A stretch of DNA of 64,000 bases, from positions 4,526,001-4,590,000 of the forward strand of contig NZ_CP042806.1 in assembly GCF_008000815.1 (NCBI RefSeq), read 5' to 3'. Made by a program: the position numbers and the translations under genes. This document shows positions 18,177 through 26,202 of the stretch, in pieces. Position 1 is the stretch's first letter. Each line of letters starts with the position of its first letter. This DNA is from Terriglobus albidus (lineage in GTDB: Bacteria; Acidobacteriota; Terriglobia; Terriglobales; Acidobacteriaceae). The notes below the pieces were generated by a model. The model saw only the letters and a list, made by a program, of their open reading frames with translations. It was not told the origin of the DNA and searched no databases.

Positions 18177-19364
18177 TTACAACGTCACCAGCCGTTCATC
18201 GTCCATGGTGCGCTTCAGCTGCCCGCAGGCCGCGTAGATATCCCGCCCTCGAGGGCGACGGATATAAGCCGGCAGTCCCCCATCGCGTAAGGTCTCCTGA
18301 AAGGCAGCAACACGCTCATCGTCGGGCTGCTCGAAGGGCATATAGGGACCCGGATTCCAGACGATCAGATTCACCTTGGCGCGCAGTCCGCGGAGCAACT
18401 GCACGACTTCACGCGCATTCTCCACGCTGTCGTTCACGCCGCCCAGGAGAACATATTCAAAGGTCAGCCGCTCCCGCGGCCGCAGCGGAATCTGCCGGAT
18501 GACATTCAGCAGCACGCCGATCGGCCACTTCTTATTGATCGGCATCACGGCGGTGCGCACCTTGTCATTGGAGCCATTCAGGCTGATTGCCAGCTTCGGC
18601 CGGACTGGTTCCTGCATATAGCGGTCAATGCCATGCAAAATACCGGAGGTCGACACCGTCATGCGCGACTCGGGAATTCCCATCGGACCGACCATAAGCC
18701 GGACCGAATCCATAAAGTTGTCGAAGTTATGGAACGGCTCCCCCTGTCCCATGAAGACGAGATTGATGCGGTCTTTGCCGACCTGCATTCCCTGACGGTT
18801 CAGCACTACAGCCACCTGCCCGGCGATCTCACCGGCGGTCAGGTTACGGCGCAATCCCAGCTTTCCGGTCAGACAGAACTGGCAATTGACCGCGCAACCC
18901 ACCTGGCTTGAGATACAGATGGTGCCACGCTTGTACTCATCCACCGGGGGAGCGGTAGCTTCTTCCTCATCTGCGGCCGGCGTTCCATCTCCCTGCTCGC
19001 CACCATCGCCTCCAGGCATCCAGACGGTCTCCACCGTCTCGCCGTCGCCCAGTTTGACCAGGTAGCGCTCCGTGCCATCGACAGACTTCGCCACCAGGGC
19101 GACCTGTGGCAGGCCGACGCTCCAACCGTCCGCCTTCAACTTCTCGCGTACCGCCACCGGGAGCGTGGAGATATCGTCAATCGACTCCACACGTTGCCGG
19201 TAGAGAGCATCATGAAGTTGCTTGGCGCGGAAGAGGGGTTGACGCAGACCATCGACCAGCGCCGTCAACTGCTTCAGCGTCATGCCGAAGAGCGCGCGCT
19301 GCAGCGGCGCTTTTCCCGGAGCGGTAAGCTGTTCATTCTGCGTGGTCTGTGTGCTACCGGCCAT
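18177..19364 (-). CDS. rlmN: Dual-specificity 23S rRNA/tRNA adenosine C2-methyltransferase RlmN
   Basis: Radical-SAM methyltransferase of 395 residues with CxxxCxxC at 157/161/164 (CAVNCQFC), MGQGEPFHNFDNF, and a C-terminal YAACGQLK that carries the catalytic Cys. It makes m2A2503 in 23S rRNA and m2A37 in some tRNAs. A Gly/Asp/Glu/Ala-rich insertion at about 118-144 precedes the RGTICISSQVGC strand and is unusual for the family. ATG 19364 was chosen (AGGGGA upstream); a GTG at 19388 is possible. Followed almost directly by the GT9 gene. Confidence 0.95.
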   Translation of the reverse strand: MAGSTQTTQNEQLTAPGKAPLQRALFGMTLKQLTALVDGLRQPLFRAKQLHDALYRQRVESIDDISTLPVAVREKLKADGWSVGLPQVALVAKSVDGTERYLVKLGDGETVETVWMPGGDGGEQGDGTPAADEEEATAPPVDEYKRGTICISSQVGCAVNCQFCLTGKLGLRRNLTAGEIAGQVAVVLNRQGMQVGKDRINLVFMGQGEPFHNFDNFMDSVRLMVGPMGIPESRMTVSTSGILHGIDRYMQEPVRPKLAISLNGSNDKVRTAVMPINKKWPIGVLLNVIRQIPLRPRERLTFEYVLLGGVNDSVENAREVVQLLRGLRAKVNLIVWNPGPYMPFEQPDDERVAAFQETLRDGGLPAYIRRPRGRDIYAACGQLKRTMDDERLVTL

Positions 19365-19454
19365 CTGGTGCGTTTCCCCTGCTCTCACTCTAACGCCTTC
19401 CGGCCCGTCTTATGAAACAATAGCCGTTTCCGCCCGCTTTCGAAGGCGTTTGCC

Positions 19455-20795
19455 ATGAAGGAGCAACATTTGTCCCTGGACATCACCCTGGCCGAAAACT
19501 CAACGACCGCGACCTCCGGCCATCCGGCCCGCAACATCCGTAAAACCCGCCTTCCCAATGGCCTCCTGGTCCTGACCGAACGCATGCCGCATCTCCGCTC
19601 CGTCTCCATGGGTGTCTGGGTGGGTACAGGTTCGCGCGATGAGGCGCCGGAGCTGAACGGGATCTCTCACTTTGTCGAGCACATGGTCTTCAAAGGCACC
19701 ACATCGCGCAGCGCGCAGCAGATCGCCCGCGAGGTCGATGCCATCGGCGGCAACCTGGACGCCTTCACCGGGAAAGAGACCGTCTGCTTCAACATCAAGG
19801 TGCTGGACAGCAATATCGCTGCTGCCATGGACGTGCTCGCCGACCTCGTCCTGCATCCGACCTTCACACCGGACGATATCGTCCGTGAACAGTCCGTCAT
19901 CCTGGAGGAGATCAAGATGGATGAGGACAACCCGGACTACCTGGTCCATGAGCTCTTCACCCAGAACTTCTGGAAGGACGATGCCTTGGGACGCCCCATC
20001 CTCGGAACCAAGAAGACGGTCTCCTCATTCCGCCAGCAGACTGTCTTCGACTTCTACGCAGGGCACTTTACCGCGGCCAATATGGTCTTCTCAGCTGCCG
20101 GTAACCTGGATCACCATACCTTTGTAGCCTTGGTCGAGCAGCACTTCTCAGGACTCTCGGCAACCTCCAGCGCCCTGCCTGGACGCGCTTGCCCGCGGGC
20201 GCAGCACCACCTGACCCTGCGCAATAAGAAATCGCTCGAACAGGTACAGATCTGCCTCGGAACGGCCGCGCCCGCCGTCGCCTCGCAACTGCGTTATCCC
20301 GTCTATCTGCTCAACACGATTCTCGGCGGAGGTATGAGCTCCCGCCTCTTCCAGACCATCCGGGAAGACCGAGGCCTGGCCTACAGTATTTATTCCGAGA
20401 TGAACCCCTTCCGCGATACCGGCTCTCTTTGCGTCTATGCCGGCACGGCTCCCGAGAAGGCGAAGGAGGCCATTCTGCTCACCGTCTCCGAACTAAGCCG
20501 TCTGAAGCAGGAGCTGGTCACCGAGGACGAACTGGAACGCGCTAAAAATCAGTTGAAGGGCAACATCGTGCTCGGCCTGGAGTCGTCTTCCAGCCGCATG
20601 GCCAACCTGGCGCGCCAGCAGATGTACTTCGACCGCTTCTTTACCGTGGACGAGATTATCGATCAAGTGGAGGCTGTTACCCGCGAGGACTTGCAGGTGC
20701 TGGCTCAGGAACTCTTTCATCCAGACTCCCTCGCCCTGACATTGCTTGGCAACCTCGACGGCATCGACATCCAACGCAGCGATCTCGCCTGCTAA
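19455..20795 (+). CDS. M16 family zinc metallopeptidase (processing-peptidase-like)
   Basis: 446 residues, with the inverted zinc motif HFVEH at about 73-77 and downstream Glu residues in VILEEIKMDEDNPDYL. The second half carries the inactive homologous domain (LNTILGGGMSSRLFQTIRE, GLAYSIYSE). Length and pattern match single-polypeptide, PqqL/MPP-beta-like bacterial M16B enzymes. No signal peptide is visible, so cytoplasmic or peripheral. A pilin-like gene follows after 20 bases. Start ATG 19455 has GAAGG upstream in GCCATGAAGGAG. Confidence 0.92.
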   Translation: MKEQHLSLDITLAENSTTATSGHPARNIRKTRLPNGLLVLTERMPHLRSVSMGVWVGTGSRDEAPELNGISHFVEHMVFKGTTSRSAQQIAREVDAIGGNLDAFTGKETVCFNIKVLDSNIAAAMDVLADLVLHPTFTPDDIVREQSVILEEIKMDEDNPDYLVHELFTQNFWKDDALGRPILGTKKTVSSFRQQTVFDFYAGHFTAANMVFSAAGNLDHHTFVALVEQHFSGLSATSSALPGRACPRAQHHLTLRNKKSLEQVQICLGTAAPAVASQLRYPVYLLNTILGGGMSSRLFQTIREDRGLAYSIYSEMNPFRDTGSLCVYAGTAPEKAKEAILLTVSELSRLKQELVTEDELERAKNQLKGNIVLGLESSSSRMANLARQQMYFDRFFTVDEIIDQVEAVTREDLQVLAQELFHPDSLALTLLGNLDGIDIQRSDLAC

Positions 20796-20815
20796 ACTCC
20801 ATTCGCAGAGGAATC

Positions 20816-21337
20816 ATGAACACCAAGTCTCTTTCCCAACGTTATGAGCGCTCCAAGGAACGTGGTTTCTCCCTGGTTGAGCTCCTGATCGTGATGTCCG
20901 TCATCCTGATCCTGATGACCTTGGCCATTCCGCAGCTCACCAAGATCCGCCGTAAGGCCAATGAAACCTCAGCCATTCAGTCGGTGCGCGCCATTGCGCA
21001 GGCACAGCAGATGTACTCCTCAAACTATCCGGCTAATGGATTTGCCTGCTCCCTTACCGCCCTTGGCGGCGAGGACTCTTCTGGTGCGGCGAGCCCAACC
21101 TCAGCGCATCTGCTGCCGCCCGATCTGGCCAGCGGCGTGAAGGCGGGCTATACCTTCGCCATCACCAACTGCACCAAGGTCACCGTCAACAACACAGATC
21201 AGTACACCTCGTACGAGATCACCGCTGTTCCGCAGCAGGTTGGCAAGACCGGCGACCGCGGCTTCTGCTCCGACGAGTCGCAGCAGGTGAAGTACGACGC
21301 TGCCGGCGGCACCGCCTGCACCGCTCCTGTCCAGTAA
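20816..21337 (+). CDS. Type IV pilin-like / pseudopilin protein
   Basis: 173 residues with a class III signal: basic leader ending KERG, cleavage before FSLVELLIVM (Glu5 of the mature form present), then an N-terminal hydrophobic helix to about residue 45. The C-terminal part has a Cys pair near 158-168 (GFCSDES...GTACTAP) that may form a disulfide loop. Probably a pilus or type II secretion minor subunit processed by PilD. It is transcribed after the M16 gene (SD CAGAGGA) and followed by a terminator. Confidence 0.88.
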   Translation: MNTKSLSQRYERSKERGFSLVELLIVMSVILILMTLAIPQLTKIRRKANETSAIQSVRAIAQAQQMYSSNYPANGFACSLTALGGEDSSGAASPTSAHLLPPDLASGVKAGYTFAITNCTKVTVNNTDQYTSYEITAVPQQVGKTGDRGFCSDESQQVKYDAAGGTACTAPVQ

Positions 21338-21355
21338 CGACAGTTTTATAGAACA

Positions 21356-21383
21356 AAAAAAGCCCGCCATCCGGCGGGCTTTT
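21356..21383 (+). terminator. Rho-independent terminator after the pilin-like gene
   Basis: Stem AAAAGCCCGCC / GGCGGGCTTTT with loop ATCC. Confidence 0.92.
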
Positions 21384-21397
21384 CTGCGTTGATGGCT

Positions 21398-21513
21398 TAG
21401 AGCATTTTTCCTGCTGCTGGGTATCCCGGGAGGAGCGTGCAGCGGCGTTTTCATTGAGGAAAACGTCTATAGATGCACAATCCCTGCACTACACCTACAG
21501 GAAAAATACTCTA
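21398..21513 (+). repeat. MITE-like element, copy 3 (116 bp)
   Basis: Termini TAGAGCATTTTTCCTG and CAGGAAAAATACTCTA, core GGCGTTTTCATTGAGGAAAA. TA is present at both ends. The right-end CTA (21511-21513) is the TAG stop of the minus-strand SRPBCC gene. If the element and one TA are removed, the gene would read CGC TAA GCC, so a stop would have been present before insertion. Confidence 0.9.
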
Positions 21514-22008
21514 GCGAGATTTCAGCACCTCATCCATCCGGGCATAGCTGGTCTCCATGCCGTCGGTCATCCCTCCCTGTAGGCTGCCGTCACGAATCTC
21601 CCGAGTCGGATACACGATCTCGGCGCGCATCAGGGTCTCGTCACCCTGAGCTTCAAGAATGTAGGTGAGCTTCTCTTCCGGCCCGATAAAGCCAAGGTCG
21701 AAGCGCTGGTTTGCTGAGAATCCCTTAGGCGCATCGATCGCCATGAAGACGCCGCTTAGCTGCAGTTCCTTGCCATCGCTGCTCTTCCAGTAGAAGCGGA
21801 TTCTGCCGCCGACTCGCAGGTCGACCTCGCAGGCCGGCATGGTCCAGCCTTCAGGACCAAGCAGCCACCGTTGAAGCAGTTCCGGCTTCGTGAGCGTGTC
21901 AAAGACCATGGCGCGTGACGCGGCGAAGGTACGGGTTACGACGATCCCCGTCTCTCCCAGAACGTCGACTGTGGACTTCCCTTTGGTGATTGCCTTGGTG
22001 ATTGTCAT
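21511..22008 (-). CDS. SRPBCC/AHSA1-domain protein, distal of a tandem pair
   Basis: 165-residue START-like (SRPBCC, Aha1-type) protein: VVTRTFAASRAMVFDTLTKP, then RWLLGPEGWTMPACEVDLRV and a final helix TDGMETSYARMDEVL. These domains bind hydrophobic ligands in a deep pocket; function unknown. Its ATG (22008) directly follows the TAG of the upstream paralogue, so translation is coupled. The stop codon lies in the terminus of repeat copy 3. It is third in the arsR operon. Confidence 0.88.
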   Translation of the reverse strand: MTITKAITKGKSTVDVLGETGIVVTRTFAASRAMVFDTLTKPELLQRWLLGPEGWTMPACEVDLRVGGRIRFYWKSSDGKELQLSGVFMAIDAPKGFSANQRFDLGFIGPEEKLTYILEAQGDETLMRAEIVYPTREIRDGSLQGGMTDGMETSYARMDEVLKSR

Positions 22009-22500
22009 CTACTTGCCCTCCATCTCGTTGAGGAGCGCCTCAAGACGCTCGTAACCCATCTCCATGCCGCTGGCCATCGGGCTCTGCATCACCCGCTCCA
22101 GAATCTCCTCAGACTCATAGGTGATCGTCAGCTTCATTACGGTCTGTGCGCCCTGCTCCAGGAACCCGGTCTCGATAATCCCCTGTTTCCCATCCCAGGC
22201 ATCGTCGAACGCCTGGGTGACTCGCATGCGACGCGGAAGATCCAACTCAAGGTATTCACCGCCGAGCCCCATCCGCATGTTGCTCTCCGCGTGAGACCAC
22301 TCCCAGCGGTACCGTCCACCGACACGAAGATCCATCTCGCAGATCGGCATCTCCCACCCCGGAGGCCCAAGAAGCCAGCGGCGGACGTACTCAGGTTGCG
22401 TATTCGCTTTGACCACCAAATCCCGTGGAGCGTTGAAGGAGCGTGTGATGACCAGTTGTTTCGCTCCGAGCCGTTCCTGTGTGAGCTTTCCGAATTGCAT
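22009..22500 (-). CDS. SRPBCC/AHSA1-domain protein, proximal of a tandem pair
   Basis: 163 residues, paralogue of the next gene: VITRSFNAPRDLVVKA, YVRRWLLGPPGWEMPICEMD, and a final MASGMEMGYERLEALL helix. ATG 22500 (MQFGKLTQ) has AGGAG seven bases upstream; the longer frame up to 22608 would overlap the arsR gene in another frame and has no support. The pair arose by tandem duplication, judging from the shared RWLLGPxGWxMPxCExDLRVGG block. Confidence 0.88.
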   Translation of the reverse strand: MQFGKLTQERLGAKQLVITRSFNAPRDLVVKANTQPEYVRRWLLGPPGWEMPICEMDLRVGGRYRWEWSHAESNMRMGLGGEYLELDLPRRMRVTQAFDDAWDGKQGIIETGFLEQGAQTVMKLTITYESEEILERVMQSPMASGMEMGYERLEALLNEMEGK

Positions 22501-22502
22501 TC

Positions 22503-22868
22503 CTATTTCTCCTTCCTTCTCTTTGCTTCTTCCGCTTTCATCTCTTCCAGAAGGCCATCCAGACGCTGGAAGCTTGGCTCCCAGAAACGCCGGAAACCTT
22601 CCAGCCATGCATTTGCCTCCGCCATGGGGCCTCCTTCAATGCGGCTCAGACGCCGTTGCGCATCACGGCCACGCGAGATGAGCCCGGCCTGCTCCAGCAC
22701 CTTCAGGTGCCGCGAGATGGCGGGCTGACTCATGGCGAAGGGCTCGCAGAGCTCGTTGACCGATGCCTCGCCCTGCGCAAGCCGGGCGAGGATCGCGCGG
22801 CGTGTGGGGTCGGCAAGCGCCTGAAACGTGATGTCGAGACGATCGATCGATTCCATTGCCTCTTCCAT
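22503..22868 (-). CDS. ArsR-family transcriptional regulator
   Basis: Winged-helix repressor of about 121 residues: FQALADPTRRAILARLAQGE, then VNELCEPFAMSQPAISRHLKVLEQAGLI and SRGRDAQRRLSRIE wing. No obvious metal-binding Cys cluster apart from a single Cys in NELCEP, so it is probably not a metal sensor. ArsR regulators paired with AHSA1-domain genes are common in bacteria. ATG 22868 (MEEAMES) or ATG 22856 (MESIDRL, with AGAGG just upstream) may be the start; the promoter position leaves only about three bases of leader before 22868. First gene of the operon, ending 3 bases before the next ATG. Confidence 0.9.
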   Translation of the reverse strand: MEEAMESIDRLDITFQALADPTRRAILARLAQGEASVNELCEPFAMSQPAISRHLKVLEQAGLISRGRDAQRRLSRIEGGPMAEANAWLEGFRRFWEPSFQRLDGLLEEMKAEEAKRRKEK

Positions 22869-22877
22869 AGCAATTTA

Positions 22878-22905
22878 TTTATATAACGTAATTGTTATAT
22901 GTCAA
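22878..22905 (-). promoter_or_regulatory. arsR operon promoter with palindromic operator in the spacer
   Basis: Minus strand TTGACA (22905-22900), 16-base spacer and TATAAA (22883-22878), close to consensus. The spacer holds ATATAAC-N6-GTTATAT (22881-22900), a perfect inverted repeat, as expected for an autoregulated ArsR operon. Confidence 0.7.
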
Positions 22906-22932
22906 GCGAAAATTTCGCGCATCATAGAAATC

Positions 22933-23568
22933 ATGGTTCGTCGCTTCGCAGGTCTTGTTCTTCTCTTTGCCGTTCCGGCCTTCTCTCAGACGCTGCATGA
23001 CGTGGCGAAACGCGTCAATGACCACTACAACCGACTCGGCTCGCTGGAGGCGAAGTATACCGAGCGATATACCGGTATGGGGATGAACCGGACCGAAAGC
23101 GGCACCCTGCTTCTGAGGAAACCGGGCAAGATGCGCTGGAGCTACGCCGCTCCTGAGGGTAAGCTCTTCGTCCTGGATGGAAAGAATGCCTACTTCTACA
23201 CCCCCGGTGACGCCCAGGCGCAGAAGATCCCGGCCAAGCAACTGGACGATATGCGCAGCCCGCTGCGGTTTCTGCTGGGCCACACGAATCTCGAAAAAGA
23301 GCTCGACCACCTCAGCATGACCACCTCCGGCGATCGTGCCATCTTCACAGGAGTGCCGAAGGGCATGGAGGACCGTGTAAAGGCGTTCACCGTCACGGTT
23401 ATCGCCGAGACTGGCGCCATCGTCGGTCTGAAGATCGAGGAGCTGGATGGCTCCATCACCGAGTTCAGCTTCAGTTCGCTGAAAGAGAACGTCCCGACTA
23501 GGGATGCCGACTTCATCTTCACACCCCCTGCTGGGGTTGAGGTCGTCTCCGGACTTCCTCCCGTCTAA
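22933..23568 (+). CDS. LolA-like outer-membrane lipoprotein carrier family protein
   Basis: 211 residues with a signal peptide (MVRRFAGLVLLFAVPAFSQ). The LolA-type half-barrel includes LGSLEAKYTERYTG, GTLLLRKPGKMRWSY, EGKLFVLDGKNAYFYTPGD, and the C-terminal ITEFSFSSLKENVPTRDADF. Family members shuttle lipoproteins from LolCDE to LolB across the periplasm; without lolB or lolCDE nearby the exact role is not proven. ATG 22933 was chosen for the signal peptide; the upstream frame would overlap the arsR promoter. Divergent from arsR. Confidence 0.85.
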   Translation: MVRRFAGLVLLFAVPAFSQTLHDVAKRVNDHYNRLGSLEAKYTERYTGMGMNRTESGTLLLRKPGKMRWSYAAPEGKLFVLDGKNAYFYTPGDAQAQKIPAKQLDDMRSPLRFLLGHTNLEKELDHLSMTTSGDRAIFTGVPKGMEDRVKAFTVTVIAETGAIVGLKIEELDGSITEFSFSSLKENVPTRDADFIFTPPAGVEVVSGLPPV

Positions 23569-23598
23569 AACGAAACAAGTCAGGGCAAATGCCGCCTC

Positions 23599-23653
23599 TT
23601 GAACTACGACCTAATTTGTCCTATAAAAATAGGACTGAATATGTCCTAAATAG
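23599..23653 (+). promoter_or_regulatory. Promoter and stacked palindromic operator upstream of the EF-hand gene
   Basis: TTGAAC (23599-23604), 17-base spacer, TATAAA (23622-23627). Overlapping the -10 is GTCCTAT-AAAA-ATAGGAC (23618-23635), followed by a third half-site GTCCTAA (23643-23649) that pairs with ATAGGAC as a second inverted repeat with 7-base spacing. The layout suggests a repressor that can bind as two adjacent dimers. The regulator is not identified; Rrf2-type proteins have somewhat similar AT-centred palindromes, but this is speculation. Confidence 0.6.
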
Positions 23654-23668
23654 AAGGCGGTTTCTCGT

Positions 23669-24526
23669 ATGCGTCGTGCTCTGCCCCTCTCTCTTTTTGC
23701 CCTTCCTCTCACTGTCCTGGCCCAGGGTCCTGGAGGACCGGGTGGCCCCGGCGGGCCTCCGCCGCGCATTGTGCTACAGGCATTGGATACCGATCACGAC
23801 GGCCAGCTCTCTACTGCAGAGATCGCAGCAGCTTCTGCCGGCCTGCTCTCGCTCGATGTAAATCACGACGGCCAGTTGACCTCGCTGGAGTATCTGCCGA
23901 ACCAGGCTGATCCCAAAGCAAACAACGCCGACGAGATGGCTCAGCGCTTGATGGTTTTCGATAAGAATGGCGACGGTGTTCTGACCAAGGACGAGGTTCC
24001 GGAGCGTATAGCAGGCATCTTCGCGCGCGCAGACAAAAACGGCGATGGAAAAATCACCGCCGATGAGCTGAAATCTACCGCCGCAAAGACAGCCGGACCC
24101 AATGGGCGCGTGGAGCGCGGAGCCAATATCACCCGCATGGACCCGATCCTGTCGGCGCTCGATGCCGACCATGACGGCGTCATCTCCGCAGCCGAGATCG
24201 CCGCCGCGCCAACCGTGCTAAAAGCTCTCGACAAAGATGGCGACGGAACCCTTTCCGCAGCCGAGATTCGTATGCGCCAGCAGACACCCGCCGATCGCGC
24301 CGCGCACTTCTTCGAAGAGTGGGATACGAACAAGGACGGCAAGGTCACCATCGAAGAGGCCCCGGAGCGCATGGGACCACAGTTCAGCCAGATCGACACC
24401 AACCATGACGGCGGTATCGATCTGCAGGAAGCAACCACCTACTTCGCCAATATGCCGCAGCAACAGCGCGGACCCCGGCCCGAAGGCGCACCCGAGGGAC
24501 AGCGACCTGATACCCCTCGGAACTAA
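23669..24526 (+). CDS. Secreted EF-hand protein with eight calcium-binding loops
   Basis: 285 residues: signal peptide (MRRALPLSLFALPLTVLAQ), a Gly/Pro linker, then eight EF-hand-type loops in four pairs, for example DTDHDGQLSTAE, DVNHDGQLTSLE, DKNGDGVLTKDE, DADHDGVISAAE and DTNHDGGIDLQE. Each loop has Asp at 1, 3 and 5 and Glu at 12. The C-terminus is Pro/Gln/Arg-rich. Probably a periplasmic calcium-binding or calcium-dependent scaffold. It lies 60 bases before the ApbE-DUF2271 gene on the same strand, so may be in one transcript. Start ATG 23669. Confidence 0.88.
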   Translation: MRRALPLSLFALPLTVLAQGPGGPGGPGGPPPRIVLQALDTDHDGQLSTAEIAAASAGLLSLDVNHDGQLTSLEYLPNQADPKANNADEMAQRLMVFDKNGDGVLTKDEVPERIAGIFARADKNGDGKITADELKSTAAKTAGPNGRVERGANITRMDPILSALDADHDGVISAAEIAAAPTVLKALDKDGDGTLSAAEIRMRQQTPADRAAHFFEEWDTNKDGKVTIEEAPERMGPQFSQIDTNHDGGIDLQEATTYFANMPQQQRGPRPEGAPEGQRPDTPRN

Positions 24527-24586
24527 CTTGGGCGCCAACCGCGTACGGAAGTCAAACTGGTTCGTATAACGAAGAAAGAGGTCTGC

Positions 24587-26065
24587 ATGTCCTTTTACAA
24601 GAACACGGCGCTATTGCTCTGCCTTACCGCTTCTGCCCTGGCACAGAAGCCGGCTACCCACGTCTTTCACTACGACAACATCCTTGGCACATCGATGGAG
24701 CTGAAGCTGCATACGGCCTCCGCCGGTGATACTAACCGCGCAGAAAAAGCTGTCCTGAGCGAGATCGAGCGCGAGAACAAAATTCTCTCCGCCTGGCAGT
24801 CGAACTCCGAATTCTCACGCTGGATGAAGACCCACAACACTCCGGTAAAGGTCTCTCCAGAGCTGCTGGAAGTGCTTGCTCTCTTCGATGAGTATCGTCA
24901 GCAGACCGGCGGAGCTCTTGACCCCAGCGCAGAGACCGCGACACGCCTCTGGAAGCTGGCCGCCGTGGAGAATCGAGTCCCGACGCCGGCGGAACTCAGC
25001 AGAGCAGTCGAGAAGATGCAGCAGCAGCACTGGATCCTGGACAAGGCCCACGGTACTGCAACCCACCTGGATGATGCTCCCGTTGCGCTGAACTCGTTCG
25101 CGAAGAGCTACATCGCCGGCCATGCGGCCGAAAAGGCCCTGACCGCGGGGGCCAATGGCGTTCTGCTCAACATCGGCGGTGATATCGTCGTTCGCGGAGA
25201 CCTGACAGAACGTGTCGCCATCACCGATCCCAAGGCCGCTGCAGACAACGACGAACCCATCGACATGGTCCGTGTAGCCAACCGCACCATTGCCACTTCC
25301 GGTGACTACCGCCGTGGATTCGACATTGGCGGACAGCACTACTCGCACCTGATTGATCCGCGCACTGGCGAGACGGCAGAGAACGTCATCTCGTCGACCG
25401 TCATCGCGAAGGACCCGGCAATGGCGGGCGCACTGGCGACCGCATTCAGCGTGATGCAGCCCGAAGAGTCGAAGAAACTCGCCGCGAAGCTCTCTGGCGT
25501 CGATTACATGCTGGTGCTGCGCGACGGCTCAACGATCACATCTGCCGGTTGGCAGAACCGCGAGGTTCCTCGCCTGGTCACCACCGGGTTTGCACCTGCC
25601 ACAAAGACCGCCGGTCTGGATGTGATGATCAACTTCGAGATCGCGCGCATCGACAGCCCACGATACCGTCGTCCCTACGTCGCGGTATGGGTGGAAGACC
25701 AGGATCACTTCCCTGTCCGCACTCTGGCTCTCTGGTTCGCCAAGCCGCGCTGGCTGCATGAGCTGAAGCAGTGGTACCGCGACGACCAGATGCGCAATAT
25801 GGCCGAAGGTACGGACCTGACCGCCACACTGAGCTCCGCCACCCGCGTCCCCGGAGCCTATACGCTGCGCTGGGATGGAAAAGACAACAGTGGCAAGCAG
25901 GTGAAGCCGGGCAAGCACACCATCCTGATCGAAGCAGCTCGCGAGCACGGTGGCTACGATCTGCTGCGGCAGGAGATCAACCTCGACGGGAAGACCCCGG
26001 CCAAGTTCTCGCTCAAGGGCAAGGCCGAAGTTGGCACGGCAACGGTCGACTACGGAAAGCATTGA
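24587..26065 (+). CDS. FAD:protein FMN transferase (ApbE) fused to a DUF2271 domain
   Basis: 492 residues: signal peptide (to about 19), ApbE flavinyltransferase domain (about 25-330: HYDNILGTSMELKL, ALDPSAETATRLW, ALNSFAKSYIAGHA, NIGGDIVVRG, YSHLIDPRTG), then a C-terminal FlgD-Ig-like domain resembling DUF2271 (about 345-480: VAVWVEDQDHFPVRTLALW, GAYTLRWDGKDNSGKQV). ApbE attaches FMN through phosphoester to Thr/Ser of periplasmic or membrane redox proteins using FAD. DUF2271 commonly travels with ApbE and PepSY proteins in iron-related loci. A PepSY-TM gene follows after repeat copy 4. SD AAAGAGG lies 11 bases before ATG 24587. Confidence 0.9.
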   Translation: MSFYKNTALLLCLTASALAQKPATHVFHYDNILGTSMELKLHTASAGDTNRAEKAVLSEIERENKILSAWQSNSEFSRWMKTHNTPVKVSPELLEVLALFDEYRQQTGGALDPSAETATRLWKLAAVENRVPTPAELSRAVEKMQQQHWILDKAHGTATHLDDAPVALNSFAKSYIAGHAAEKALTAGANGVLLNIGGDIVVRGDLTERVAITDPKAAADNDEPIDMVRVANRTIATSGDYRRGFDIGGQHYSHLIDPRTGETAENVISSTVIAKDPAMAGALATAFSVMQPEESKKLAAKLSGVDYMLVLRDGSTITSAGWQNREVPRLVTTGFAPATKTAGLDVMINFEIARIDSPRYRRPYVAVWVEDQDHFPVRTLALWFAKPRWLHELKQWYRDDQMRNMAEGTDLTATLSSATRVPGAYTLRWDGKDNSGKQVKPGKHTILIEAAREHGGYDLLRQEINLDGKTPAKFSLKGKAEVGTATVDYGKH

Positions 26066-26088
26066 GCTGAAGACGGGGAAGGCTGATC

Positions 26089-26202
26089 TGGAGCGTTTTC
26101 CCTGTTTGCTCGGTATCCCGGAAGGGGCGTGCAGCGGGATTTTCATTACGGAAAACGCCCTATGATGAGGCTCTGGACTAGACCCACAGGGAAAATGCTC
26201 TA
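26089..26202 (+). repeat. MITE-like element, copy 4
   Basis: Left end TGGAGCGTTTTCCCTGT, right end ACAGGGAAAATGCTCTA; core GATTTTCATTACGGAAAACG. It belongs to the CTATGATGAGGCTCTGGACT subfamily, with copy 6. The right TA overlaps the ATG start of the PepSY-TM gene. The left TA has changed to TG. Confidence 0.87.
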
